NCBI GenBank assembly: GCA_015680905.1
Contig: CM027381.1
Location: 86,701,501-86,765,500, forward strand
DNA: 64,000 nucleotides
Source of the DNA: Coptis chinensis
Lineage: Eukaryota > Streptophyta > Magnoliopsida > Ranunculales > Ranunculaceae
Direction: 5' to 3'
The notes beneath the pieces were generated by a model. It made no database searches, was not told the DNA's origin, and was given only the letters and a program-made list of their open reading frames with translations. Below are positions 36,133-47,160 of the stretch, in pieces (the first letter of the stretch is position 1; every line of letters starts with the position of its first letter). Made by a program: the position numbers and the translations under genes.

Positions 36133-36697
36133 TGCTGCTTCTATATCATTCTTTTCTTCATATATTTGGCTGCTCTAATTGGCATCTAATAGATTAGGAA
36201 TTAGGAATTAAACTCTATACAAGACTATATTGTTGTCGTCATTGTTGATGTATGATACTGGGACTTCATTCTGACTTACATAACACACTGACCCACATTT
36301 TCAATCTTCAGAAAACTGCAAACTCCCATCCTTGAGCCATTTCTCTATGGCTTCAACATTCTTTTAACACTTGACACTCATTCTTTAAAATATTCTCAAT
36401 TTTTTTTTGGTTCTATTGTTGTCTCATTTTGAACCACGTCTTAACGTTAATTTGTTCATGTTGCTTTTAAAGTTCAATAGAGGTTTGCCTAAAAAAAAAA
36501 CTCTCACAAGTCTTTCTGAAGAAAAAAATTGCTATGTAACATTGTTACTTTGGATTTGAGTCAGCTTTTTTTAATCCATTTTGAAGTCATATTCAAGCAT
36601 TTTATCAGGAATTACTCTACTAGATATTTCCCTACTTAATTTTTTTCCCCTGGAATAAAATGGTTGATACTTAATTCAATTTTTTGATGCAAATAAT

Positions 36698-36889
36698 TTG
36701 GATGGACTGGAGATAGGACCAAGCAAACGTCTGAACCGCCATAAAATTTCAGTTATAAGCAGTTACTCAACCATTTCCCTTAAAGCCAAGAATCTAGGCT
36801 TCAGTTTAACACATTTGAAAAGAGATACGTCCTACACACCGTTCAGAATACGGTTACTTCATACATTGAGATTCCTAACCGCCCTGTAA
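36698..36889 (+). pseudogene. Weak exon-like fragment
   Basis: The frame begins MDGLEIGPSKRLNRHKIS and is followed by a serine-rich stretch with no known motif. It could be chance; it is included because the first 20 codons look coding and a donor-like site follows. Confidence 0.2.
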
Positions 36890-37191
36890 CAGGTATGTTG
36901 GTTACTACAAATACTCAAAAAATTGGATTTTCAAATCCCTCTCTTCTTCTATTGCCACTCCATTTTCTTATGCGTCATCACGCAAAACAACAAGAACTAA
37001 AATCACTCCAAAAAGGTTGGCTTCTAAATCTTTTCACTTTTACGTTACAACTTTTTAATTTTGTTCTAGATTGGTTTTCAATTAGAAAGAAAAATGCCCA
37101 TAAAAATAACTTACAGTATTTCATTACTGTGCATGTTGTTGGTTTATTTTTCCTTCCAACTAATTCATTCCACTTTAGGTACACACAAAAA

Positions 37192-39642
37192 ATGGGTACA
37201 GAAGGATATGTTCGTTTGTCTGAATTAACTGACAGAACGACTCGATGTAAAGTAAAAGTTCGTGTCTCAAGAAGATGGACCTTAGGCAGTAAAGACTCCC
37301 TAGAGATGAAGAAAAGATTTGATGTCGTCCTGATTGATGAACAGGTAATTCGTATAAGTCATTTATGTTCCGTCACATTGAGTTCTCCCAATATGAGATT
37401 GCCTAAATGCTTTTATTTATTTTCAAGGAAATCAAATTCAAGCAATTGTTCCTAAGAACCATTCGAACACATTCTTAAATGTTCTTCACGAAGGACATGT
37501 ATATCACATTGAAAACTTTAATGTTCAAACTAGAACAGATTCTTATCGCCCCGTTCAACATGAATATCTTATGCTTATCAGATGGGACACTATTGTTAGG
37601 GGATCTTCCGAAGCACACCTTGAAATTCCAAAATATAATTTTGATTTCGTTGAGTTTAACAGAATTAGGCTGCTTCCAAAAGAAAATCAGAATCTGCAAG
37701 GTAAGTTGTCATGATATAATACAAGTCTTTAATTCTAAAAAAAACGTTAGAAATGACTATTTCATCAAATTTTCCTTTACAGATACGTATGGTACGCTTG
37801 AAGGCGTTTCAGAATTGATGTTTAGAAAAGGGCTCACGTTGAAGGAGATCTTCTTCAAGAATAGCAGGTTTGCCTTTTCCATATGATCATTTAGGATTTT
37901 AAAAATTCATAACCAAATCTATACATTAACAAAATAATATATTATCTATGCAGTGGAACTGAAATGAAAGTAAATCTCTAGGAAAATGCAATACAATTGA
38001 TAGATAATCTTATTACGTGTGCAACAAGCGTGCCAGTGTTGGTTGTCACTTCGCTAACTGTTAGAAGCTATTATGGTGATTATATTGGATTTTAATCTAT
38101 ATAGTTTTTTTTTGTAGTACCTATTCAGTCTTAAATTCTTTCTTTCTCAGATCAATACTTCCTTAATTCAACAAGCGCAACCCAGATCTATGTCAACTTG
38201 GAAATTCCAGAAGTGTTAGCGTTACAAAACAGGTAATAAAAAAAATAGAAACTTATTAAAAATAGAATATACACTTTCATTAACTAGACATTGATCAAGG
38301 TTGACAAAAGATTTTATTTTTTTACAGCTCCACTTTCAAAGAAAGAAATATTTCAATGCTACAAGGGTCATCATCAATTGAACGTAATATGAAGGAAAGA
38401 TCTTTAAGAAATAGGAAAACACTCTTACAAATTGTTCAACTGTTGAATGCAGAGTTTGTTGTAAGTTTACTCTACATTTGCCTATTGCCCATATTTAATT
38501 TTACTTTTCTCAATATACTTACACTTGAACAAGGACAAGTCTTCACATGCAAAGCAATTATTTATGACATTGTTCATGATTATGCACCGTTCTATAAGTC
38601 ATGCACCAAAATTGACTGTCGGAAGAAAGTAATAGACAAAGTCGATCACTATTGGTGCAATAATTGCAACAACAAGATTTCATCTCCAGATGCTAGGTGC
38701 ATGTGTATTGATATTCTAATTTTTTTTTCCAAGATATTCGTTTTAACACTTATGTCGACTTTATCATCGTGATCTGATATAAATTTATTTTAGATATCAA
38801 CTAAAAGCTCGCATTCGAGATGACACAGAAAGTACCCTAATAACCATATTTGGCGATGAAGCAGAAGAACTGCTGAAACATCCAGCTTCTGAGTTGGAGA
38901 AGCTTATCGAATCGGTAAAACCATTACGACGCTATCACAATTTTCACATTCATTCTTTGTGCCATGCAATATATCTTTATAAAATACATAATTGTGATTG
39001 AATAAGTATCATTTTTTGGATTAGGAAAATGGTATCCAGACTGTTAAGTCCATAATAGATAAAATTATTGGTGCTTCAATAGTGTTTGAGATAAAAATCA
39101 GCCAATACAACATTCAAAATCAAGGCAGGTATGGCTTTATAGCTAATAAGGTTTTTCAGGTTTTACAGCTAATAAGGTTTTTCAGGTGGATTACAAACTT
39201 GACTCACACCAAATACAAGAACAAATTGAACAGGTAAATAGATATTTAAACTTATCCTTTATGAAAGTGTTTTCTTTATAAAATACATACTTCGTTTTTT
39301 CCCACTTCGTACCCGTTGAATTTATTACAGGCTGATATTTATTATTTAACCTCTTAATGTAACCTCAGGTGACAGAGCCTTCACAAAATTTCAATAATAC
39401 CTTCCAAGCCCATCCACCTGACAACATTCATAAGAACAACTCAACTCTTATGAAAGAGAAGGTATTCATTTACTTATACTCTACTACCAATGACTAAATA
39501 CCTTTACGAAAAATATGCATATTCTTTTATTCAATGTTTTATTCGTATTATGCTCTTTTCTATAGCAGCAACTTGGTTTGCCAAGGTCCATTGACATTCC
39601 TCAGTCCTCAAATAAAATCAGCAGCTCTAAGAAACCTTACAA

Positions 39643-39691
<49 letters not shown>

Positions 39692-39951
39692 ACATGTTTT
39701 ACTTTTATATGTTTCCCTTTTTAATAAATAGTTACACATTCACTTATCCTCTTTCTACTTATTTGTCAAAGGAATTTTTGACTGAAGCTTCAAATGAGAC
39801 ATCCCAGACTTCAGCCAATAAAACTCAATCTAAAAGGGTGCGTAGGATAAAAGCATACAAGGTATTTAAACATTACTTTTGCTTCACATTTCTACAAGAT
39901 TATGATGACTAGTTTGATTCACATCTACTTTTGCTTTGTCTGTAGGACTGA
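37192..39951 (+). pseudogene. RPA70-like single-strand DNA-binding protein carried by the Helitron
   Basis: About ten exons follow the order of plant RPA1 proteins. The first OB fold begins at 37192 (MGTEGYVRLSELT, RRFD-like KKRFDVVLIDEQ) and continues at about 37428 (IVPKNHSNTFLNVLHEGHVY, YRPVQHEY). Other exons are at 37783-37867, about 37954-38090 and 38150-38231. The C-terminal zinc-ribbon OB fold (38530-38900) has CKAI, C-x4-C and CNNCNN, then TLITIFGDEAEELL. The last exon ends KAYKD-stop at 39951. Defects are a TAG where the conserved Trp of a VNLWE-type motif should be (about 37979) and a one-base mismatch of frame at the 37344/37428 junction. Such RPA-like genes are a known accessory of plant Helitrons and probably protect single-stranded intermediates. 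Confidence 0.75.
39639..39683. repeat. A run followed by TA microsatellite
   Basis: About 20 A are followed by about 12 TA units, inside an intron of the RPA-like gene. Confidence 0.85.
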
Positions 39952-40179
39952 ATCTAAGATACGTCAAACTGGATCATGTGATGGCGATATTTAATATTAA
40001 TTCGTTCTTATTATTAGTTATGTTCTTAAAAATAAAACTTATTATGCTACTTTCTTTAACTTTATTGCATTTAGATATGAAGTCCATTTCTTTCGTGCAT
40101 ATTAAACTACTTTCATCTTACAATACTTAAGTTTATAACCATCCGTGAGCAAGTTTTACACATACTAAAGTGTTATCTT

Positions 40180-40482
40180 ATGTTGGATTCGATTTATGGG
40201 TCGTTTGATCAGCCATCTGAGAATAAGAAGAATTATGTATTGCCAAGTCCTAAGATGGTTAATGCTGATTTGTCGACCAATGAGGTTCATTCTTTGGTCC
40301 GACCAATTAACAATGAAGTGAAGAGGGCTCCAATGAAGAAGAACACATTGAAGAACTTGAATGTTCTTCTCAAGTTGAACCCATATGCAAAGACTGCTAG
40401 GAGGATGGCACTTCTTGCCGAGGCGGAGCGTGTTAAGGCCAAGAAAGAGGAGCTTGACAAAAAGAGGAAAGTTGTCCCCAAG
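40180..40482 (+). pseudogene. RPL4: Captured exon of 60S ribosomal protein L4
   Basis: The frame reads [76 protein letters not shown], which is the C-terminal half of eukaryotic ribosomal protein L4 (eL4/uL4). It ends at a GTATAT donor after KVVPK. Only about 100 of some 400 residues are present, with no promoter or start region, so it is a gene fragment. It is well conserved and in the same direction as the Helitron genes. Confidence 0.85.
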
Positions 40483-40575
40483 GTATATCACAACTCTCTT
40501 TTCAATTACCTTATTTTAAATTTAATACTACACTGCTTGAGTACTTGCCATGTTCGTTTGGTTTTATAATGTTAG

Positions 40576-40755
40576 TTGGCTGGCATGGTTATCACCTTTG
40601 GCCCTACTGGATTGACAACTGAAGTTAAGTCAGTCGAAATGCACCATGAGGCTCTTCATGAAGCGCTACCCAGTGACAATATTGGTTTTAACGTTAAGAA
40701 TGTTGCTATTAAGGATCTCAAGCGCCGATTGGCGTATCAAATGAACCTTTCCTAG
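40576..40755 (+). pseudogene. Captured fragment of elongation factor 1-alpha
   Basis: After an acceptor (TTAG at 40572-40575) the frame reads [50 protein letters not shown], which matches domain 2 of eEF1A (consensus [23 protein letters not shown]). It then departs (LAYQMNLS) and stops at 40753-40755. It lies 93 bases after the RPL4 exon with a donor and an acceptor between, so one transcript could splice the two, in phase, into an L4-EF1A chimera. Confidence 0.85.
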
Positions 40756-40765
40756 AGTTTAGCTA

Positions 40766-40920
40766 CAATAACTCCTTCTAAAAGGGTGCGCAAGATAAAA
40801 GAATATAAGGTATTTAAACTTGAGTTAAGATAAAAATATATGTATCATTCCACGATTATTCTACACGATTATTTTTACTAACTAAAACCATATCCCAATT
40901 CACTTTGTTTATAGGACTGA
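40766..40920 (+). repeat. Second copy of the RPA-like gene's last two exons
   Basis: TPSKRVRKIKEYK, a GTATTT donor, an intron, and then GAC TGA after ATAG repeat the end of the RPA-like gene at 39820-39951 (QSKRVRRIKAYK, then GAC TGA). The RPL4/EF-1alpha fragments thus lie between two copies of this end. Confidence 0.7.
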
Positions 40921-41344
40921 AGATTGAATCCGTCAAATAATTCTTAGGCAATTCCTGATGGGTCAGATCAATAGCAGCATCGTCCATTTTCCATTTAATC
41001 TAATTTTAGATCCTAATAATTACTTAGTAGATTAAACTACAAAAACTCCTTTGATGGTTTATGTTCTTTTGATACGATATATGTCTGTTGTGGTACTGTT
41101 TGGATGTCTAACAAAAAAAATTATTGCTTTGTTATTGTTGTATGTCAATTCTATTAATAAAAAGGGGTTCAATGATTCATTTTATTTAATCCTAACCCTC
41201 TTAAATGTTACCTGGAGAAGATCAGCGAGTGGGTACAGGCAATGAAGCATGCTGGGGTATCAATGCCCACCCACAAATAGTTACTGGAAAAGCGGGAAGC
41301 GATACACAAGGCAATGGATGTTGTTTACTCATCTGCAACTATGA

Positions 41345-41840
41345 ACACCTCATGAGGTACATGGATGTGGCCCTCCACATCTGGAACATGCCACACATAC
41401 CTAGGAGGTATTAAATCATCGATCAGCTGCTTGCCAACCATGCTGTCCATTTCGTTGCTGGTGCTTGAAGGCCCCACAATTCTGTTCTTTATGTCCAGGG
41501 TGTCCTATATGCACCTCAGGGCAGTAGCCACAAACTCTCACAATGTATTTCTTCATCAGCCTCCCTGCCCCGTGTCTCATCTTCTCCCACGCTTCAACCT
41601 AAAGCCCGGCAAGTATGGTTGTTTTCTTCAAAGATGGAAATACTATTTCTGAAACTAGTATTTCATTTAAAATTGATTCTGGCCTAACTTCCGGCATAGG
41701 ATATGGCAAGTCATCTACGTTAGCATCAATGATCTAACTCTTGCTAATCAGGATGACGGGCTTCCTCCTCCTCTTTGTGGGGAACTCAGGCAGATTGACT
41801 CCTGCCTGGATGCATAGCTCATTAATTGCTGGGATCTCAC
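41345..41840 (-). pseudogene. Captured fragment of a chloroplast APO protein
   Basis: APO proteins are plant RNA-binding proteins needed for chloroplast intron splicing and photosystem I assembly. The minus strand reads EIPAINELCIQAGVNLPEF, PTKRRRKPVILISKS, stop, DDLPYPMPEVRP, VEAWEKMRHGAGRLMKKY, VRVCGYCPEVHIGHPGHK, CGAFKHQQRNGQHGWQA, DDLIPPRYVWHVPDV, the order seen between and within the two APO domains. There are in-frame stops (about 41733 and 41606) and a one-base shift near 41428. The orientation is opposite to the Helitron genes. Plus-strand words at 41207-41340 (LEKISEWVQAMKHAGVSM, REAIHKAMDVVYSSATM) look like a piece of another, unidentified gene. Confidence 0.75.
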
Positions 41841-42309
41841 TTTGTCAATTACAGATTGCTGCAGCCAGGTATGCTTCAGAATATTTGTGATTTCTAAATA
41901 TTTTTCCCTTTTGTAAAACTATCTTTTCTTTCAGAATCGTTGTTAATATGAAAAATAACTTTGAACAGCTTGAAGAGTACAAGGATGATAAAATTTGGGA
42001 GGTAAGATATGCCTGAATGTTAGTAATTACATCATACTACGAGATATACTAATACAAATTTGGTTCTTTGTTTCAGCTTAGCAACTATTCTTCAATGTAG
42101 GGAGTTATGTACTACAAGCCTCACTTTGAGCAGCTCTTCAAGGAGTCTGGGAATTTCAGTTGGAACTTCCAGTCACGTATACCTTCTTAATCACGTCATT
42201 CGAATTTCCATTGAATTTTTTTCCAGTTGTCTTTCTGTTTATTCACTCATTGCATGTTGCTTTTCAGCGCTAACAAAGTCGGTTTCAAAGTTAACTCCAG
42301 AACTGGTGA

Positions 42310-42525
42310 TTTTCCTCAAACATGCCACTGTTGTTGGACAAGTTACTTGATGAAAGTCATGATCATGTTTTCACCCATGGCCAGCTATACGTGGCATTGT
42401 CGAGGTGCGTCTCAAGAAATAACATAAAACTTTTAGTTAAAAACGAAACCTTAACTAAACATAGTTATTATACCTTCATGATCTTGCTTTCAAACGATGT
42501 TGATGCTATGGATGATTTACATTGA
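42310..42525 (+). pseudogene. Second PIF1-type helicase tail (Helitron remnant)
   Basis: DHVFTHGQLYVALSRCVSR, NNIKLLVKNETL and a stop after VDAMDDLH parallel the end of the RepHel gene at 27735-27906 (DHVFSHGQLYVALSRCVSW, DDDMSD). It diverges in the last 25 residues, so it is not a recent copy but the tail of another Helitron's helicase. Upstream bits (42080-42180, YYKPHFEQLFKESGNF) have no known source. Confidence 0.75.
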
Positions 42526-42848
42526 ACTTTTTTTCATGTCATTATTATGCTATCATTCAATTAATCGTTGTTTTTTTTACCTCTCTCTTCCTGATTTTCG
42601 CCAATGCAATAAAATATTGTGTATAACTGCATTACCTTTATAATATAATTATTTTTTATGATTAGTTGTCTATCGCCGTTCAAATAAACAATATGGTTAG
42701 TTCGGGATGCCCACCCACAATAAATCGTTGCAATTAGGGATACCTCTTCCACAACCCTCCCCACTTCCTAAAACCAAAAAAAAAACCAAAAAGAAATAAA
42801 AATAATAAAAATAATAAAAAAATTACAGCGTTGCGAGTATGTATTGAC

Positions 42849-43860
42849 TTATTTGAACCGTGAACTCAACATATTATCAGCATCTATTGCTCGTGAGCGA
42901 GCCGTTATCGAGTTAAATTTATGGGGCGCCAGAGCACCAATTTGATTCTCCTCTGCTATTCTCTTCACGATGTAATGTTCTTGATATTCATTTTCATTAG
43001 GGTCGCTCAAGGATCCCTTCTTGCGTTTCCTCTGAAATGTGAACTTGATAAGCCTGTCACTTGCAAGTTGGATATTTGCTTCACTAGAGGTATTACGTGT
43101 TTCTACACCTGTCAGATTAGAACCTTTCGGTAGAACACCTGTTTTGTGATCAACCTTACAAATTTGAACCCCTAAACTATCTTCACCATCCTTTCTTGAT
43201 AATTCTAACTTATCTACTACTGGTTCATCTTCTGCGGAAGTCTTTTGAACATTAACTTCATTAGTAGTTTTAGTTTTATTTCCACTACATTCAAGAAGAG
43301 AATCGATATCAGCTTTATCCAACGATGACACTGGATGAAAATGGGAGTCTGAGTTCTTCTTGACTTCCTCTTCAATTGCCCTGGGTAGACTTTCTCTATA
43401 CTCGGCCATGTTATTGCCTGAACATGTATAAACGTTCCAAATATCAGATAATTCACAGCTTTGCAATCCATTGTTAGCAGAAGGGACAACAACAGCCTTC
43501 CTGTTTTGAGTGCTTATCCTTCAGGATAACCTATGAGAGGGCTTGACAGCTTGGTGTTCGTCTTCCATCACATCTGATTTCTTCTCCATTATCCTCACAT
43601 CGAATCCTCTGGGAGTAGCTACAACACAAGTCACTTCATCTGTTATGCCCTCTTTAGTGGTTGGTCCTGTCTTCAGGTTTGATTCCTGATCCTCTGTCTG
43701 CATGAGAAGAGGCGATTTCCCATCAGGAAGGTTCATTTCAAATGCATAATTCTCTGAGTCTATCTGTTTATGTAGAGCTTGGGCTCTTTGCTTTTCAAGA
43801 TTATGGATGCTAAATCTACGTTACCAGAAAAACATTTCTCCAATGAAAATTTTCTCCAGG
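42849..43860 (-). pseudogene. Unidentified captured gene fragment with one nonsense codon
   Basis: A minus-strand frame of about 330 codons is interrupted only by a TGA at 43521-43523, and by uncertain sequence above 43800. It starts near HNLEKQRAQALHKQI, continues ENYAFEMNLPDGKSPLL, SCELSDIWNVYTCSGNN, ADIDSLLECSGNKTK, IKFTFQRKRKKGSLS and ends MLSSRFK before TAA. It is hydrophilic and Ser/Glu/Lys-rich with a basic cluster (RKRKK), in the style of a nuclear regulatory protein. I do not recognise the family. It is antisense to the Helitron genes. Confidence 0.55.
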
Positions 43861-45250
43861 GGTCAGTTGGTGTGGTTACACTTTCTGAGGTAAAACAGTT
43901 GTTATCACCAATTTTCAATGCACTTTATGCTGCTGATGTTGTGGTTTGAGATTGGAGCATGTAAATGGTAATAGGACTGAATGCTGGAGATGGATTGGAC
44001 CGTGTCGTTATTATTATTGTCCTAAACTTACTATTGTTTTATTATTTATGGTTATTAGATATTTTGTTCTTGGAATTTAATTTGTAATGCAGCAGTGATG
44101 CTACTAATGTCTACTAGATTTGCTCTGCCATGTAATAGTAATGTGATAGGATTTACATAAATAGTTGTTCTATCAAACTACTAGATTTGCTCTGCCATGT
44201 AATAGTGTTTGTTATGATATTGGTAAACAAACACTTTCTTTGAAGGTCCCTCACGATTCAGTTGCAGACTTGCAGCTACTGCCTACCATGTAGTATAACC
44301 ATTGTTGCTTAATACGACGATGCACTTCAGCTGTGCTTTAGATGCTCCCTTTGGCCGAATCCTTTAACTTAGATAATATTGGGGAAATTAGTCCCTTCGC
44401 TTTGCGTGAGAGCTCGTTTCTATCTAGATTCTTATACCGCCCACAGCTGAAAATTTTGTTCAAAATCATTGTTTGAGTTAATATCATGTTTTTTTATTGT
44501 TTCATTTTATTATCATGCATTCTATCTCTGCGCAGGTATGAGTGTTTCCTCTGTGAATCGCCGCTTTCTGGCGCACATAATCAGCCTTAAATCTGTTTTA
44601 ACTTATGCCCTTATAGCATGTTCTCGACCTTTTAATTAGAACTTGGGAAGTGACTATCGAATTGCCTAATTAGTGTCTCCTCAGGTCGTTAATTATAAAC
44701 GTAATCATCATCATGCCAGCAAGATTCAAACTCCATTTCCCATCATCCCATGTAGTACGAGGAGAGCAACACAGTGCCAATAACAAATGTGCACCCACTA
44801 TCACAGTATTCCCACTTTTCCTCCAGTGCATATATGGACTATACCACGTGTGTGGATTGGATGCTCCCTGCTTTTGTGCATGCGAATCGAAGGTTCACCA
44901 GTCGTGAGGAGCACTATGAATTTTTTATCCTGACGTCTATGAAATATTGACAGTTATGAATAACTTTTTCCCATTTCCCCTAGGAAACATATATTACATA
45001 AAACAAACAAAAAATAATGCATATTGCAGTTTTTCCTTATGTGAGGAATCATATAGTTTAACCTGATTCACAATCAACTTGCAGTTCAAGCTTTTGTTGG
45101 GTGTGTCATGCCTTGGTAGCTCAAAGCAAAATGGCTAAGAAAAATTAAAAAGTTTCAGGAATGAAGGATTAGATACTCATAAATGGCATGAAACCAAACG
45201 ATTACCAAGTAGGGAACAACGTAATGGTAATGTTAATGGAAAAGTCAATA
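43861..45250. other. Helitron interior without a recognised gene
   Basis: AT-rich sequence; a 37-base repeat containing CTACTAGATTTGCTCTGCCATG occurs at about 44113 and 44179. No coding region is supported. Confidence 0.4.
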
Positions 45251-45362
45251 TTTTGCCTCCATTCTCTTGACGAAACTGTTCAACGAGACTACCATTTGGC
45301 TCAATATTTATATAATTCTCTGCATCCTTGCCATTGTCCATGCTACCGTAAGCCCATGTCAA
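45251..45362 (-). pseudogene. Short exon-like fragment
   Basis: The minus strand reads MTWAYGSMDNGKDAENYI and EPNGSLVEQFRQENGGKIL. It is short but looks coding; the source is not recognised. A plus-strand frame at 45465-45603 (MAVDNRFQRGSTAKVYF, then a stop after DTDIEY) may be another fragment. Confidence 0.25.
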
Positions 45363-46462
45363 AAGATTGTTCGTAGGTTAGTTAGTACTCAATATCTGAA
45401 ATCAATGCTGCATAAAACGACCATTCATCCAATGCAATCAATACACAATGCTCCTCGGAAAACCAAGCCACCACTACCAAGTACAAAGCCATGTCGCCAA
45501 CCAAGTCACAACGTCACCACCAAATGGCAGTCGACAATAGGTTCCAGCGTGGCAGTACTGCTAAAGTTTATTTTGAAACCACTGCTGCTGATACAGATAT
45601 TGAGTACTAACTTAAAATATTTGGAATCAGTCCCAATGATATGCCGCTTACTCTAGATGTAATTCAACGATGCAGCTAGAATCTATAATTTCTTCTTTCT
45701 GTGCGCCTCCATACAAATGGATTGAAAAAATACCCTCCATCATTTGAATCATTCAATCTTGCCACATAGCCATCTTATCGAAAGCTATTATTTACACATT
45801 CAATTCAGTCAACATATTATATCCGACTTAAATGTGAATGTTTCTATATTTTAAAAAAAAATGGCTTTTTTTAGCTAGCAACATTTTCTTTCTCTGTCCA
45901 ACCTACCTACTTATTTAATCTGACCAAAATATTCAACGACAAAAAAACAATTGCTAATGGATTCGCTAGATCATTTTGAAGACAATAATAAGAAAAAGGT
46001 TATTCTTTTTGCATTTTTCTTTAGATATTTTAATCTTCAGTTAAGAATACACATTATATTGCACAACATGATGTAATATTCTTATATCTTACAGGTAGTA
46101 CACTCATATGAATCCAACAATGTTCCTCCATCACATATAAATGCTCGATAAGAAAATTACACAACTAGCAGCACAAAGGTGAATTTCCTCAACATAATAT
46201 CTATTTTTTAGGTAAATTAGTTTGTGGCATATACAATACTAATTACATACTAACTAAATTACAGGCGGTTAAATACCTCTTCAAATATATTTCTTTGCAG
46301 CATGGCAGAGCAACAAAAATCGTATCAAACAAAGAATAAAACTAACGTATTCAAGTGTTTTTTTTTCCTTATTGAAGTTTCATTCAGACAAATTTAATAT
46401 GTAATATTTTACATTATACATAATTCTTTCCTTTCATTTTTTCCGCCCAATTTTTCATTCCT

Positions 46463-46494
46463 AGCTTGTGCAACGCACGTGCTCGTTTACTAGT
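46463..46494 (+). other. Helitron 3' terminus: hairpin plus CTAGT
   Basis: AGCTTGTGC (46463-46471), loop AAC, GCACGTGCT (46475-46483) form a stem with one mismatch and one G-T pair. CTAGT follows at 46490-46494. This is the canonical Helitron 3' signal. Confidence 0.8.
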
Positions 46495-46504
46495 ACATAG
46501 TAAT

Positions 46505-47160
46505 GGAGTATTTGATCAGCCCCTACTAACCAAACATTAATTATTCTATAACTCAATGCACATCATAGTTGGTCTTTGCAAAGTATATATTTATATATAA
46601 AGTAATAAGTGGGACATAAATAATTTGGATTTTGAAAATATTATATATTATAACTGGGCTGGGCTGAAGATCATGAGGTATATATTTCTTTGATAATTAA
46701 ATTATATATTCAATATATAAGGTGTTAAGGATCATATGTTATCACTGGGCTGGGCTGAAGATCATGAGGTATATATTTGCAAGCTTAGTCTTTAAGATAT
46801 ATGTTTTATATCGATTGTAACAAGTTCTATCATGCATAAGCTAAGAAATATATAGGTCAAAATGATATTGTATAATTATTATCATATGATAATGGAGTAT
46901 TTAATCAACCTCTACTAACCAAACATAACTTATTTTATAACTTACAACGCTATGCACATCAAAGTTGGTTATATAGGCTTATTATTAATTCATGTAATAA
47001 GTGGAACATAAATAACTCTACAATAAAACTTTTGAAATCTTTATCTTACAATGCAAATTTAGCGAAATTATTAATTTAGTACATTGATCCAATTCGCAAC
47101 TAACAATATTTATTATTTAAACACGATAATTAATTTATTGTGTATCAATTTAACGAGGTT
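46505..47160. repeat. Continuation and further copies of the tandem unit interrupted by the Helitron
   Basis: TGGAGTATTTGATCAGCC completes the copy begun at 21356. A full copy runs from about 46603 to 46994 (period about 392) and a third begins at 46995. The full copy reads uninterrupted through the insertion site (TTATCATATGATAATGGAG at about 46877-46896). A 45-base sub-repeat with CTGGGCTGGGCTGAAGATC occurs at about 46645 and 46745. Confidence 0.65.

Larger units (their letters stand above)
21708..46494 (+). mobile_element. Giant composite Helitron (24.8 kb)
   Basis: The 5' end reads TCTTATATATAATGGGAAAAC after an A. The 3' end is a 9-base-stem hairpin (46463-46483) followed seven bases later by CTAGT. 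Inside, all on the plus strand, are a Rep/PIF1-helicase gene (22160-27906) and an RPA-like gene (37192-39951), the known gene set of plant Helitrons, followed by captured host-gene fragments on both strands. Both genes are broken. The two outer flanks rejoin to a unit whose uninterrupted paralogue lies at about 46603-46900. A second helicase tail (42310-42525) suggests that the interval contains parts of two Helitrons. Confidence 0.75.
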
